From a virus, in the IMG/VR virus record IMGVR_UViG_3300047388_000390, positions 1 to 34,692 of that record: a stretch of DNA of 34,692 bases, one strand, 5' to 3'. How positions within the stretch are numbered: the stretch's first letter is position 1; each line of letters starts with the position of its first letter. Shown here piece by piece: positions 27,353 to 34,692 of the stretch. The position numbers were made by a program, and so were the translations under genes. A model generated the notes under the pieces. The model was not told the origin of the DNA, made no database searches, and saw nothing but the letters and a program-made list of their open reading frames with translations.

Positions 27353-27745
27353 CTAGGCGGCCACCGGGGTCACCGCGACCGTCAGCGACCCGATCGGGAT
27401 CGTGAAGTTATCCCCGACCGCGACAGTCCTGGGGGTGTTGAGGTCATCCGAGCCGAGGAACGTCCCCGCGCTCGACGCGGTCCAGAAACTGACGTGCGAG
27501 TAGGTTTCGGCGTTCGGGACGTTCGTCCAGTTCAGATCCGCCGTGGTAGTCGACGACCCGCCGGACGCGGACCCGAACGTCGCCTGCACCCGCGTCGTGT
27601 TCGCCGCCGGGCTCGTCGCCCCGGCCGAGCCAGGGTCGCCGAGATGGAGCTTCACGTAGAACGCGACGGGGGCGGTGTAGTTCGTGCCTTTGCAGAGCGC
27701 GTCGAGCCAGCCGTTCAGAACCGCTGCTGCGAGTCCGATCGCCAT
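27353..27745 (-). CDS. head-fibre / tail-fibre-like family protein, 130 aa
   Basis: Matches the pattern of the phage family often annotated as tail-fibre or head-fibre protein: helix AAAVLNGWLDALCKGTNYTA, then PVAFYVKLHLGDPGSAGATS, RVQATFGSASGGSSTTTADL, YSHVSFWTASSAGTFLGS and DNFTIPIGSLTVAV. It immediately follows the major capsid gene, supporting a capsid-associated role. Confidence 0.6.
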   Translation of the reverse strand: MAIGLAAAVLNGWLDALCKGTNYTAPVAFYVKLHLGDPGSAGATSPAANTTRVQATFGSASGGSSTTTADLNWTNVPNAETYSHVSFWTASSAGTFLGSDDLNTPRTVAVGDNFTIPIGSLTVAVTPVAA

Positions 27746-27759
27746 CAGAAGCTCCCTTC

Positions 27760-29031
27760 TTAGGCGATGTGGATGAATCGGTTCGGGTCGAACACCTTCG
27801 CTTTGAACGCGCCGATCACGCCGACCTGCATCCCGCCGATCGTCGGCTCCGCGACCCGCATCTCCACGGGGGCGCCCTGGTTCTCGCCGACGAGGAACGC
27901 GGAGCCGTCACCGAGCACCGCGGTGTTGTTCGGGAACCCGTAGCTGCCGACGACCCGGAGGCCGGAGTAGTTCCCGGTCATCGTGGAGATGTCCAGCGAC
28001 CCGACGCTCGAGATCTGCAGCACCGCCGCCGAGCCGAGCCCGGCGAGCTGGAAGAACTTGTCCGCGCTGAGGTACATGGTGTCGGTCTTCGCGCGGCCGC
28101 CGGTCGCGGTGTAGATCCCCTGCAGCCCGGCCATCACCACGGCGCGCCACGTCGCGAAGTCCTCCGTCCCCGCCGTCCCGAGCTTCGGGGTCGAGGTGCC
28201 GCCGCCGGCGGTCCCGAGCTCCGAGCACGCGGCCGTCTCGGTCTGCCGAGCGTAGGCCTCCGCGGCCAGGTCGAACCAGAGCTGGAGCGCGTCAGGCTGC
28301 GACCACGTGATCGTCTGCCACGACAGGTCGCCTCCGCCGAGGTAGGTGTCGGCGGTGATCGTCGTCAGCGTCACCTGCATGTTCGCGGTGCCGGCCTCGG
28401 TCTTCTCAGCCGCCTGCTTCAGCACCGTGGGCCGCTGCGCGATCACGGGGTAGGTCAGCTGGCCGCTCGACAGGTTCACCTGCCGGGCGGTCGAGACGAC
28501 GGGGCGGCCTTTGTTGATCAGGTCCATGATCTCGGTGATGTGCGCCGGCGTGATCAAACCGGCCACGTTCGACGAGGTCGTGTTCTGGATTGTCCGCTGG
28601 AGCCGCTCCTGGGCCTGCTCGACGGCGCCCATGGCGGCCCCGCCGGCGGCGTTCGCGATCAGCGGGTAGCGGGTGATCAGCTCATCGCGGACGTATTGCG
28701 CGTAGGTCCGGTGCACGATCTCGCCGCCGTAGCCGTTGCCGTTGCCGTTCCCTGTCGGGGCTGGCACCGGGGTTTGGTCGCCGCGGCGGATCAGCGCCGA
28801 CACGTCGCGGGACGCCTCGGCCCGCTCGAGGTCGACCGCGTACCCGGCGATCTCCTCCTCGAGCTCGCCGAGCCGGTTGCGGTACCGGTCGATCTGCTGC
28901 TGCTCGTGCTCGACGAGGTCACGCTGCTCGTCCTCGGCGAGCTTGACCGTGTCCTCGATCTTCTCGTTGGTGCGTTGCCGCTCGTCTGCGAGCCGCTCGA
29001 GCCGCAGCCGGGTGTTGTTCAGGGATGACAC
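27760..29031 (-). CDS. major capsid protein (HK97 fold) with scaffold domain
   Basis: GTG 29031, preceded by GGAGG with 9-nt spacing, gives 423 residues. Residues 1-75 are a charged coiled coil (SLNNTRLRLERLADERQRT; ERYRNRLGELEEE-type), the delta/scaffold domain removed by the prohead protease. The rest has HK97-fold features: TPAHITEIMDLINKGRPVVS, a beta-rich E-loop region, and a C-terminal GNYSGLRVVGSYGFPNNTAV, VIGAFKAKVFDPNRFIHIA. Its place after the protease supports the call. A TTG 18 nt upstream lies inside the SD and is unlikely. Confidence 0.85.
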   Translation of the reverse strand: MSSLNNTRLRLERLADERQRTNEKIEDTVKLAEDEQRDLVEHEQQQIDRYRNRLGELEEEIAGYAVDLERAEASRDVSALIRRGDQTPVPAPTGNGNGNGYGGEIVHRTYAQYVRDELITRYPLIANAAGGAAMGAVEQAQERLQRTIQNTTSSNVAGLITPAHITEIMDLINKGRPVVSTARQVNLSSGQLTYPVIAQRPTVLKQAAEKTEAGTANMQVTLTTITADTYLGGGDLSWQTITWSQPDALQLWFDLAAEAYARQTETAACSELGTAGGGTSTPKLGTAGTEDFATWRAVVMAGLQGIYTATGGRAKTDTMYLSADKFFQLAGLGSAAVLQISSVGSLDISTMTGNYSGLRVVGSYGFPNNTAVLGDGSAFLVGENQGAPVEMRVAEPTIGGMQVGVIGAFKAKVFDPNRFIHIA

Positions 29032-29211
29032 GCGGGTCCACCTCCACAAGGCTCAGGGGGAAACGTTCTGGGAACCCGGCGGGTGATGCCCTCAGAGCCC
29101 TACGACGGTGTCGCCTCAGCGTACGGCGGGGTGATCGCTGCTTCAGGCCCGGCACGGTGCGCCGTTCAACCCGGGATGCTACACCCGGGCCCGGAAGGCG
29201 GCTGCTGCCCG
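29032..29211. other. 180-bp gene-free stretch before the capsid gene
   Basis: Contains a hairpin CCCGGG-8 nt-CCCGGG (29170-29189) shortly after the protease stop, then the capsid ribosome-binding site at its left end. No T-run follows the hairpin. It could be a partial terminator or mRNA-processing site letting capsid mRNA be made or kept separately. No ORF or clear promoter is seen. Confidence 0.4.
29170..29189. terminator. hairpin after the prohead protease gene
   Basis: CCCGGG (29170-29175) and CCCGGG (29184-29189) pair with an 8-nt loop. GC-rich but short and without a T-run, so at best a weak terminator. Confidence 0.3.
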
Positions 29212-30156
29212 TCAGGCGAGCGCGCGTAGGCTCGGCGGCGGCTCCATCCCCGCGGCGCCGTAGTACCGGATCAGCTTCCTGGCCGCGGCGGACCTCTGCG
29301 CCCCGGTGACGTTCCGGACACCACCGCGGGCGCCCGCCAGCACCGCCGCGGCGGCACCCAACGCGTTCGTGTTCAGCGTCCCGTCCGGCTCGAGCACCGG
29401 CAGCGACGCCCTCGCCTTCGCCGGCCCGTCGCCGCCACGGTCGACCAGGCAGGAGCGCAGGTACTGCTCATCGGTGAACCTCGCCGGTGAACCGTCCCAC
29501 GGCTTCGACGTGACCGCGACCCGCTGCAACGGCGTCACGCCGAGCGCCTCGAGCCGGCTCGTCAGATCCGGCGACAGCACTGGACCCACCGGGGCGGTGG
29601 TGATCGGCTCCTGCCGGACAGCGAGCACCTCGGCGCCCTCGTAGGCCGGGAACCGGCACAGCGACACCGCCTGGATGTGTGCGCGGAGGCGATGCACGAC
29701 CCCGTCGACGACCTTCGAGCGGAGCGCCGCGAACTCGAGCGACAACCCCGTCAGGAGACCCTCCTGGACGAGCTGCAGCGCCTTGTCGCCGTCGGGGTTC
29801 TCGAGCACCCGGAAGTCGCCGTGCAACCCGTCCGACCGGTCGTGGAGCTCGAGACCGTGCCCGACGATCCCGCGGAGCCCCTGCTCATGCTCGAAGTTCA
29901 GCCAGATCCGCACCCGGTCCGGGGCCGACAGCTGCCGCTCGAACGCACCCGGCGCGAACAGCTCCTGGTAGGGGACGAAGTCCGGGGGGTCAGCGACCCT
30001 CGCCGGCGTACCGTACGGCGCGATCCTCGCCTCTATCGTGCGGCCGTCACCGGCGGCGAGCTCCGCGTCGAACGCCCGGACGAGCGTCGCCTGCGGCTCC
30101 ACGAGCAGAACAACCTCGCTGACCGACGAGCCTGTGGTGGTCGCGATGACGCTCAT
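29212..30156 (-). CDS. prohead protease (HK97/U35 type) with C-terminal extension
   Basis: 314 residues. Residues 30-190 are the protease: IEARIAPYGTPA, YQELFAPGAFERQL, WLNFEHEQGLRGIVGHG with His90, and EGLLTGLSLEFAALR with Ser139 (the His/Ser pair of this serine protease). It cleaves the capsid delta domain during maturation. Residues 200-314 add an extra helical module (FTDEQYLRSCLVDRGGDG, AARKLIRYYGAAGMEPPPSL) also seen in some actinophage proteases. ATG 30156 overlaps the portal stop (ATGA). Confidence 0.85.
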   Translation of the reverse strand: MSVIATTTGSSVSEVVLLVEPQATLVRAFDAELAAGDGRTIEARIAPYGTPARVADPPDFVPYQELFAPGAFERQLSAPDRVRIWLNFEHEQGLRGIVGHGLELHDRSDGLHGDFRVLENPDGDKALQLVQEGLLTGLSLEFAALRSKVVDGVVHRLRAHIQAVSLCRFPAYEGAEVLAVRQEPITTAPVGPVLSPDLTSRLEALGVTPLQRVAVTSKPWDGSPARFTDEQYLRSCLVDRGGDGPAKARASLPVLEPDGTLNTNALGAAAAVLAGARGGVRNVTGAQRSAAARKLIRYYGAAGMEPPPSLRALA

Positions 30157-31379
30157 GCCGACCCCCCGGTTCCCATCACCGTCGGCCGGAGCTCCTGCAC
30201 GACCGCCGACGGCTGCTGAGCCGGTGACGCCGCCGCCGTCGGCGGCTCCGTCAGCTCGTCCAACGCCTCGCCCTGCGCCAGCGGCGGCAGGTGCAGCACA
30301 TCCGCGCGAACCTCATCAACAGTCATTACGCCCTCCTTCAACAGAGCGAGCTTCGCCGTCACGTCATCCTGGAACGACGGCGCCAACACCTTCCCCGCGT
30401 CGAACTCGACCCACGACCCGCGCGGGAGCATGTTCGCCGACAGCGCCCGCTGGATCCGGCCCGCCAACGGCCGCAACGCCGACCGCCACCACACCTCGAA
30501 CAGCATCTCGGGGTTCTGGTACACGAGGCTGCCGCGCTGCTCCAGGTTCAGCATCAACGACGGGACACCGAACGCCGACGCGATCACCTTCGCGTTGAAC
30601 TCCTGCAGCTCCAGCAGCGCCAGGTCCTGCGCGTTGAACGACAGCTGGGTGAAATCGAGCTCCGGCGGGAGAACCGCCGGCGCCCCCATCGTCGACCGCG
30701 ACCTCGCCGCGACCCACTGCTGCTGAACCGCCTGCGCCTGATCCGCCGTCAGCTTCCGCGTCGACTTCAGGACCGCGTTCGGGACACCGCCGTTCGAAAC
30801 GATCGCCCTCCCGAGCTCGCTCGCCGCCAACAGACCCCACGCCTGCGACGCGTACGCGTGCAGCGCGCTCGTCCCCCGCAGACCGCCGCGCGGATCCCTC
30901 GAGATCTGGATCACGTCCTCGGGGCTCAGCTCGACCTGGCGGTCGTGGTAGACGCGGCGGCCCTTCTCCACCTGCACGTTCATCGTCGCCGGGTCCAACA
31001 CCGTCCACGCCGCCGGCATCCCAGACGCGTACCGGTCCGTGATCAACAGGAACGAGTCGCCCCACGCGAGCTGGTGCCACGTCGCCGCGAACACCGCGTC
31101 CCCGATCCCGTTCGGGAACCAGTTCGGGTCAGGGTTCGACACCCACGCCGGCTCGTAGGAGCCGAAGAACCTGAGCGGCATCGTCGAGATCATGTCCGCC
31201 GTCAACTGCATACAGCGGTTCGCGACCCACAGCCGGTCCACCAGCCGCGGAGACCAGAACGGGCCCGTCGACGCCTCCGGGCCGTACTGCGACCAGAACG
31301 CCGACACCAGCGGGAAGATCGCGTCGTCGACGAGCGAGTCATCGACGCTCTGGCGCTGCCGGGACGGCCACAGCCTCAC
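30153..31379 (-). CDS. portal protein
   Basis: 408 residues from GTG 31379, whose GTGA overlaps the terminase stop; the open frame extends further upstream but that part is antisense noise over the terminase gene. Portal features: RLVDRLWVANRCMQLTADMI helix, FAATWHQLAWGDSFLLITDR, VEKGRRVYHDRQVELSPEDV, ISRDPRGGLRGTSALHAYAS, IASAFGVPSLMLNLEQRGSL and FEVWWRSALRPLAGRIQRAL. The dodecameric portal forms the DNA entry vertex. Slightly short for the family (usually 400-500 aa) but complete. Confidence 0.85.
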   Translation of the reverse strand: MRLWPSRQRQSVDDSLVDDAIFPLVSAFWSQYGPEASTGPFWSPRLVDRLWVANRCMQLTADMISTMPLRFFGSYEPAWVSNPDPNWFPNGIGDAVFAATWHQLAWGDSFLLITDRYASGMPAAWTVLDPATMNVQVEKGRRVYHDRQVELSPEDVIQISRDPRGGLRGTSALHAYASQAWGLLAASELGRAIVSNGGVPNAVLKSTRKLTADQAQAVQQQWVAARSRSTMGAPAVLPPELDFTQLSFNAQDLALLELQEFNAKVIASAFGVPSLMLNLEQRGSLVYQNPEMLFEVWWRSALRPLAGRIQRALSANMLPRGSWVEFDAGKVLAPSFQDDVTAKLALLKEGVMTVDEVRADVLHLPPLAQGEALDELTEPPTAAASPAQQPSAVVQELRPTVMGTGGSA

Positions 31380-32815
31380 CAGATCACCGGATCCTGCCCG
31401 GGGTCCCAGCCCAGCGTCGAGGAGCCCCACAGCGCCAGGGTGAGCGCGACCAGCGGGCTGATGTCCACGGTCGAGTTTTTCCGCGACCAGGCCCACGCGT
31501 CCCCGAGCGGCCTCCTGGTGGCACCCTTGAGTGCCGACACCAACTCGCCGCTCCCCAGGTGCCTCAGTTGCTGCTCGTCGACGAGGTCGACCAGCATCCC
31601 GCACGCCTTCGCATGGTCGGGGGCGCTCACCGGCTCCACACCGAACCCGGCCTCCTCGCACCTGTGCACCATCGACCCGGCCGGCCCCGTCGCGTCGAGC
31701 ATCACCGCGACCGGGTCCCACCGCTCCCGCAACTGCGCCAACCGCGGCACCAGCCAGCCGGTGCCGCGGCGGTGCTCGACAACCTCGGCGTGGAACAGCC
31801 CGTCGTGGCGGCGCCCGGCTGCCGCGATCGCCGCTGTCGCCCGGTCGGGCGCGACGTCGAACGCGAAGCAGACCGGGTCGGTGAGCGCCGATGTCTCCTC
31901 GACGAGGAGCAGCCAGCGCTCGAGCGGGATCACCTGGTCGGCGTCCTGGCTCGTGTCGGGCCAGTCGCCCACGCCCAACCGCTCGACCGCGAAAGTGCGA
32001 CGGTCGAGGGTGCGGAGCTCGTCGGCGACCGCCTCCGTGGTGATCCGGATCCCGAGCCCCGGGTTCGCCCGCGCCCACAGCTCCTCGTCCTCCAACTGGC
32101 TCTCGTCGAGCAGCTCCGGCCGTTCCGCGTCAACCGACCACTCGAAGTACGCGAGCCTCGGGTCGCGGCCCGCCAGGGCGCGTTCCCGTACCCGCGCGAA
32201 CACGACCCCGTCCGCGTGGACGAGCTGATCGACCGCCGACCCGGCGTACCAGCGCTGCCGGTTCGGCATCGCCGACTGCACCGGCACCAGCGCCCCCAGT
32301 GACGTCTCAGCGAGGAACATCGCCTCGTCGAACACCACCAGCGGCGCCGAGAACCCGCGGCCCGCCGACTTCGTCCGGGCGAAGAACAGGATCCGCTGCC
32401 CGTCGTGAAGCTCGATCGCTTCCTCGCCGTGGGTGCGCACGACCCGCTTGACCCGCCGCTCGAGCTCCGGTGTCCCTTCGATCAGCGACAGCAACCGGAG
32501 GAAGTGCTCCTTCGCGGTCTTGAACTGCTGCGCCGAATGGATCACGAGCCGCTCGTCGAGCAGGAACAGCGCCGCCAGCTCCCTGGCCTCGAGCACCGCG
32601 TTCTTCCCGTTCTGCCGCGGCACACAGAGCCCGACGTCGGCAGCGGCCCAGCGCCCGTCGGGGCCCTCGCCGAGCGCGTACTCGAGCACCAGCGCTTCCC
32701 ACGGGTCAAGGACAAGACCTGCGAGGGCGGCGAGCTCGACCGCCTCCGTGCCGGCGCTCGACCCGTAGTCCGGGGCGTACAGCACGCGCGGCATCACGGT
32801 CTCGACGACGCTCAC
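31376..32815 (-). CDS. terL: terminase large subunit
   Basis: 479 residues. ATPase: Walker A-like VPRQNGKN (65-72, Lys71), then VIHSAQQFKTAKEHF, and Walker B LVVFDEAMFL (159-168) with catalytic Glu164. Nuclease domain: VCFAFDVAPDRATAAI with metal-binding Asp, VMLDATGPAGSM, and a terminal STVDISPLVALTLALWG strand. This HK97-like motor translocates DNA into the prohead and cuts it. ATG 32815 overlaps the small terminase stop. It supports a cos-type, linear packaged genome, though cos itself is not identified. Confidence 0.9.
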   Translation of the reverse strand: MSVVETVMPRVLYAPDYGSSAGTEAVELAALAGLVLDPWEALVLEYALGEGPDGRWAAADVGLCVPRQNGKNAVLEARELAALFLLDERLVIHSAQQFKTAKEHFLRLLSLIEGTPELERRVKRVVRTHGEEAIELHDGQRILFFARTKSAGRGFSAPLVVFDEAMFLAETSLGALVPVQSAMPNRQRWYAGSAVDQLVHADGVVFARVRERALAGRDPRLAYFEWSVDAERPELLDESQLEDEELWARANPGLGIRITTEAVADELRTLDRRTFAVERLGVGDWPDTSQDADQVIPLERWLLLVEETSALTDPVCFAFDVAPDRATAAIAAAGRRHDGLFHAEVVEHRRGTGWLVPRLAQLRERWDPVAVMLDATGPAGSMVHRCEEAGFGVEPVSAPDHAKACGMLVDLVDEQQLRHLGSGELVSALKGATRRPLGDAWAWSRKNSTVDISPLVALTLALWGSSTLGWDPGQDPVIW

Positions 32816-33252
32816 GGCCTGGCCGCCCTACGCGCCTGGCGCTTCCCCGCCAACTCGTCCAAACCATCAGCGACGACCAGCGGCGGCGCCGACTCCTCGC
32901 TTGCCCGCAGCGCCGGCCTGCCCCACCGGTCCGGGTACTGCCGCTCAAGCAGCCACGCCGCCGCCTGCCAGTTCTCCCCGGCGGCCTGCGCGATCCTGTC
33001 GATCCCGCGAACCTCGGCCTCCGCCCGAGCCACCTCGACCTGGTCGCGCACCTCGGCCGGGAGCCGCTCGAGCGGAACACCGGCGGCCCGCGCCGCTACC
33101 TCGAGGTAGTTCCCGGCGCGAAGCATCGACACCAGCGTCGCCACGAGCTCGGGCGGCAACTCGTCGCGGTGCGCGAAGCAGCGGTCGCTACCCGCCATCA
33201 CCCGCGCCCGGCATGGTGTGCCGCGCTTCGTCGTTGCGTTACAAGTCGGCAC
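32812..33252 (-). CDS. terS: terminase small subunit with zinc-finger-like N-terminus
   Basis: 146 residues from GTG 33252. Residues 4-30 contain C-x7-C-x10-C-x2-H (CNATTKRGTPC, RCFAH), a Cys/His knuckle. A helix-turn-helix follows (AGNYLEVAARAAGVPLERL), then a helix with IAQAAGENWQAAAWLLERQY PDRWGR, the ending typical of actinophage TerS. It recognises cos/pac DNA and recruits TerL. It overlaps the methyltransferase by 14 nt and TerL by 4 nt. Confidence 0.78.
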   Translation of the reverse strand: MPTCNATTKRGTPCRARVMAGSDRCFAHRDELPPELVATLVSMLRAGNYLEVAARAAGVPLERLPAEVRDQVEVARAEAEVRGIDRIAQAAGENWQAAAWLLERQYPDRWGRPALRASEESAPPLVVADGLDELAGKRQARRAARP

Positions 33253-34417
33253 GCTCCGCCTTCCCGCCCGTGTGCCGTTCCCAACGGTCGACGATCACGT
33301 CGCAGTAGCCAGGGTCGATCTCGAGCGCATAACAGACGCGCCCGGCTTCCTCGGCGGCAATCACAGTCGACCCCGACCCCGCAAACAGGTCGAGCACCGT
33401 CGGCGCGTCATGGTTGAGAAGAGCCCGCACGCTTAGCTCGATCGGCTTCTGCGTCGGGTGAAGATCATTGACCGCAGCACGATCGATATCCCAGACCGTG
33501 ACCTCGTTCGTCGGTCCGCACCAGTTGACGGTACGGCCACGCTTGAAGCAGTAGTAACACGGCTCGTGCTTCTGCTTGTACTGGGCACTGAGAGCGCCGT
33601 ATTGAGCCTGGTTCTTGTTCCAGACGATCTCGCAACGAATCTGGTAACCAGCGGCAGCGGCAGCGGCAGCGGCAGCGGCAGCGATCCCCTTGACACCCGC
33701 GTGCCACAGGTACAGCGGCGCGTCTCTACTCGAGAACAGAAACCCCATCTCGCAGGCAGGCCCGTAGAGCCCCGTCGAATGGTCACCCGCGAGCCGCTCC
33801 CGCACCTTCGTCCCACCGTCGTACGCAACGCCGTAAGGCGGGTCGGTGAAGACCATGCTCGCCAGCTCCCCGCCCATCAGTCGCGCGACCTGATCGGTAT
33901 CAGTGGCATCCCCGCAGAGAAGACGATGCGGGCCTAGATGCCAGAGGTCACCCGCCTTGCTAGTCGGCTCAGCCGGTAGCGGCCCCGCGTCGGTATCACG
34001 AAGATCCCTGCCGCGCTCGAGGCTAGCGAGCAGCGCGGCGAAGTCATTGGCGGCCCAACCGGTGCCGACGTAGTCCTGCTCGAGCGAGATGAGTAGTTCG
34101 GCGAGCTCGGCGTCGTCGTAGCCAGCGAGATCCGCCGTCCGGTTATCGGCAAGCACGATCCGCGCCGCCTCCTCGTCATCGACGTCGACGAACGTCGCGG
34201 CGATCATCGACCAGCCCAGCTCGACCGCAGCCGCCAACGTGTGGTTCCCCGCCAACACCTCGCTAGTGCGGCGGTTCACCACGATCGGCCGATACTGGCC
34301 GTTCACCTCCAGCGACCGGCGGATCGCCGCCACATCACCACGCCGCGGGTTCCTGCCGTACGGCCTAATCGAGGCGATCGACACCTCAAGACCGGTAAGC
34401 GTCTCCGCGATCACCAC
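33239..34417 (-). CDS. ParB-domain / DNA methyltransferase fusion
   Basis: 392 residues. Residues 1-115 are a ParB/sulfiredoxin-type domain (VSIASIRPYGRNPRRGD, VNRRTSEVLAGNHTLAAAVE, IVLADNRTAD). Residues 155-392 are a beta-class amino-methyltransferase: motif IV FTDPPYGVAYD (DPPY 192-195), HPTQKPIELS (320 on), and SAM motif DLFAGSGSTVIAAEEAG (343 on), in the DPPY-before-FxGxG order, methylating adenine N6 or cytosine N4. An 11-Ala run at 246-256 interrupts the target region. Such fusions are common in phages next to terminase and often modify DNA without a nuclease partner. Confidence 0.88.
   Translation of the reverse strand: MVIAETLTGLEVSIASIRPYGRNPRRGDVAAIRRSLEVNGQYRPIVVNRRTSEVLAGNHTLAAAVELGWSMIAATFVDVDDEEAARIVLADNRTADLAGYDDAELAELLISLEQDYVGTGWAANDFAALLASLERGRDLRDTDAGPLPAEPTSKAGDLWHLGPHRLLCGDATDTDQVARLMGGELASMVFTDPPYGVAYDGGTKVRERLAGDHSTGLYGPACEMGFLFSSRDAPLYLWHAGVKGIAAAAAAAAAAAGYQIRCEIVWNKNQAQYGALSAQYKQKHEPCYYCFKRGRTVNWCGPTNEVTVWDIDRAAVNDLHPTQKPIELSVRALLNHDAPTVLDLFAGSGSTVIAAEEAGRVCYALEIDPGYCDVIVDRWERHTGGKAERADL
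33651..33683. repeat. hexanucleotide microsatellite (GCGGCA)5 inside the methyltransferase
   Basis: Five uninterrupted GCGGCA units plus GCG. On the coding strand it alternates GCT/GCC alanine codons, producing an 11-Ala run. Unit gain or loss would change length by two Ala without breaking the frame. Confidence 0.85.
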
Positions 34418-34647
34418 GACCTCGAAACCCGCCGCGCCAACGGCCCACCAGGAGCCGTCGCCCGGTTACAACGACGATGCTCCGGACCCGCATACCGCGA
34501 CCGATCACCATCCACATGCCCCAAATCCCACGGCTCACCCGGAAGAATCGGCATAGCGCACCGAGCGCAACACGCACGCCCGCTAGCAACGATTCCCGCC
34601 AGAGAACGCCGGATCGCCCTGTGCTGCGCCCCATAGCCGCGCTCCAC
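34411..34647 (-). CDS. HNH endonuclease, small
   Basis: 78 residues from GTG 34647. The core CARCAMPILPGEPWDLGHVD contains a CxxC zinc knuckle and the DLGH histidine, followed by DRSRYAGPEHRRCNRATA (the AGPEHRRCN part holding His and Asn/Cys), an HNH signature in treble-clef form. Small HNH proteins next to terminase genes are required for cos cleavage and packaging in HK97-like phages. First gene at this end of the window, so the packaging end is probably nearby. Confidence 0.8.
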   Translation of the reverse strand: MERGYGAQHRAIRRSLAGIVASGRACCARCAMPILPGEPWDLGHVDGDRSRYAGPEHRRCNRATAPGGPLARRVSRSW

Positions 34648-34692
34648 CGTCGATCCCCGCCAACGACGCCGAACAGGGGGGGGTAAGACGAC
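34648..34692. other. right end of window, G8 run
   Basis: 45 bases before the HNH start with no gene. They contain eight consecutive G (34676-34683), a place where assembly length errors or a genome terminus/cos site might lie. No overhang can be defined from one end. Confidence 0.3.

Noticed and set aside
31380-32078. Long N-terminal extension of the portal gene
   Set aside because: The frame stays open because GC-rich DNA lacks stops, but it overlaps the large terminase and reads as Arg/Gly-rich nonsense; GTG 31379 with GTGA overlap is the natural start.
30291-32228. 645-codon plus-strand frame opposite portal and terminase
   Set aside because: Arg/His/Pro-rich antisense shadow of recognised genes, no domain, no ribosome-binding site.

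Overview
The window looks like the near-complete genome of a temperate, long-tailed (siphovirus) phage, or a prophage of one, from a high-GC host, most likely an actinobacterium. The evidence is GC-rich codon use with very high GC at third positions, many GTG starts, and phage families common in actinobacteriophages (HK97-fold capsid with prohead protease, frameshifted tail-assembly chaperone, collagen-like fibres, CHAP/PG-binding endolysin, small zinc ribbons). No host genes and no complete tRNA were found. The host is inferred, not shown.

Nearly everything is on the minus strand, so the conventional map reads from the right end to the left. From 34.65 to 30.1 kb: HNH endonuclease, ParB-domain/DNA methyltransferase fusion, small and large terminase, portal. 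From 30.1 to 23.2 kb: prohead protease, major capsid protein, a block of probable head-decoration genes including a protein with about twenty 20-residue repeats, head-tail adaptor and tail terminator. From 23.2 to 15.3 kb: two glycosyltransferases inserted just before the major tail protein, a gp10-like gene, tail-assembly chaperone with a probable -1 frameshift, tape measure and minor tail protein. From 15.9 to 12.0 kb: collagen-like and PKD-domain fibre proteins, CHAP endolysin and three small membrane proteins, one carrying a collagen-like segment.

From 12.0 to 9.4 kb is the lysogeny region. An HTH repressor, a 54-residue protein and a tyrosine integrase form a tightly coupled leftward operon. 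Divergently, three plus-strand genes encode a small HTH protein, a membrane-anchored BamE-like protein and a tiny lipoprotein, which are candidate lysogenic-conversion (moron) functions.

From 9.4 kb to the left end is the early/accessory region: an MT-A70 adenine methyltransferase, an array of very small, overlapping genes joined by repeated DNA segments (6.7-8.6 kb), a C5-cytosine methyltransferase, a lone plus-strand 45-residue gene, a secreted Rpf/transglycosylase-like protein with a probable CTG start, a RecB-family exonuclease and RecT-like annealing protein pair, a DnaD-like replication protein, a resolvase-like nuclease with an acidic tail, and a second glycosyltransferase/methyltransferase pair. 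No polymerase, helicase or primase was seen, so replication probably relies on the host.

Most consecutive genes overlap by 1 or 4 nt (ATGA/GTGA), implying long translationally coupled operons. The features most worth following up are the repeat-linked small-gene array, the glycosyltransferases inside the tail cassette, the 20-repeat head-region protein, the chaperone frameshift and the CTG-start secreted muralytic-like protein.
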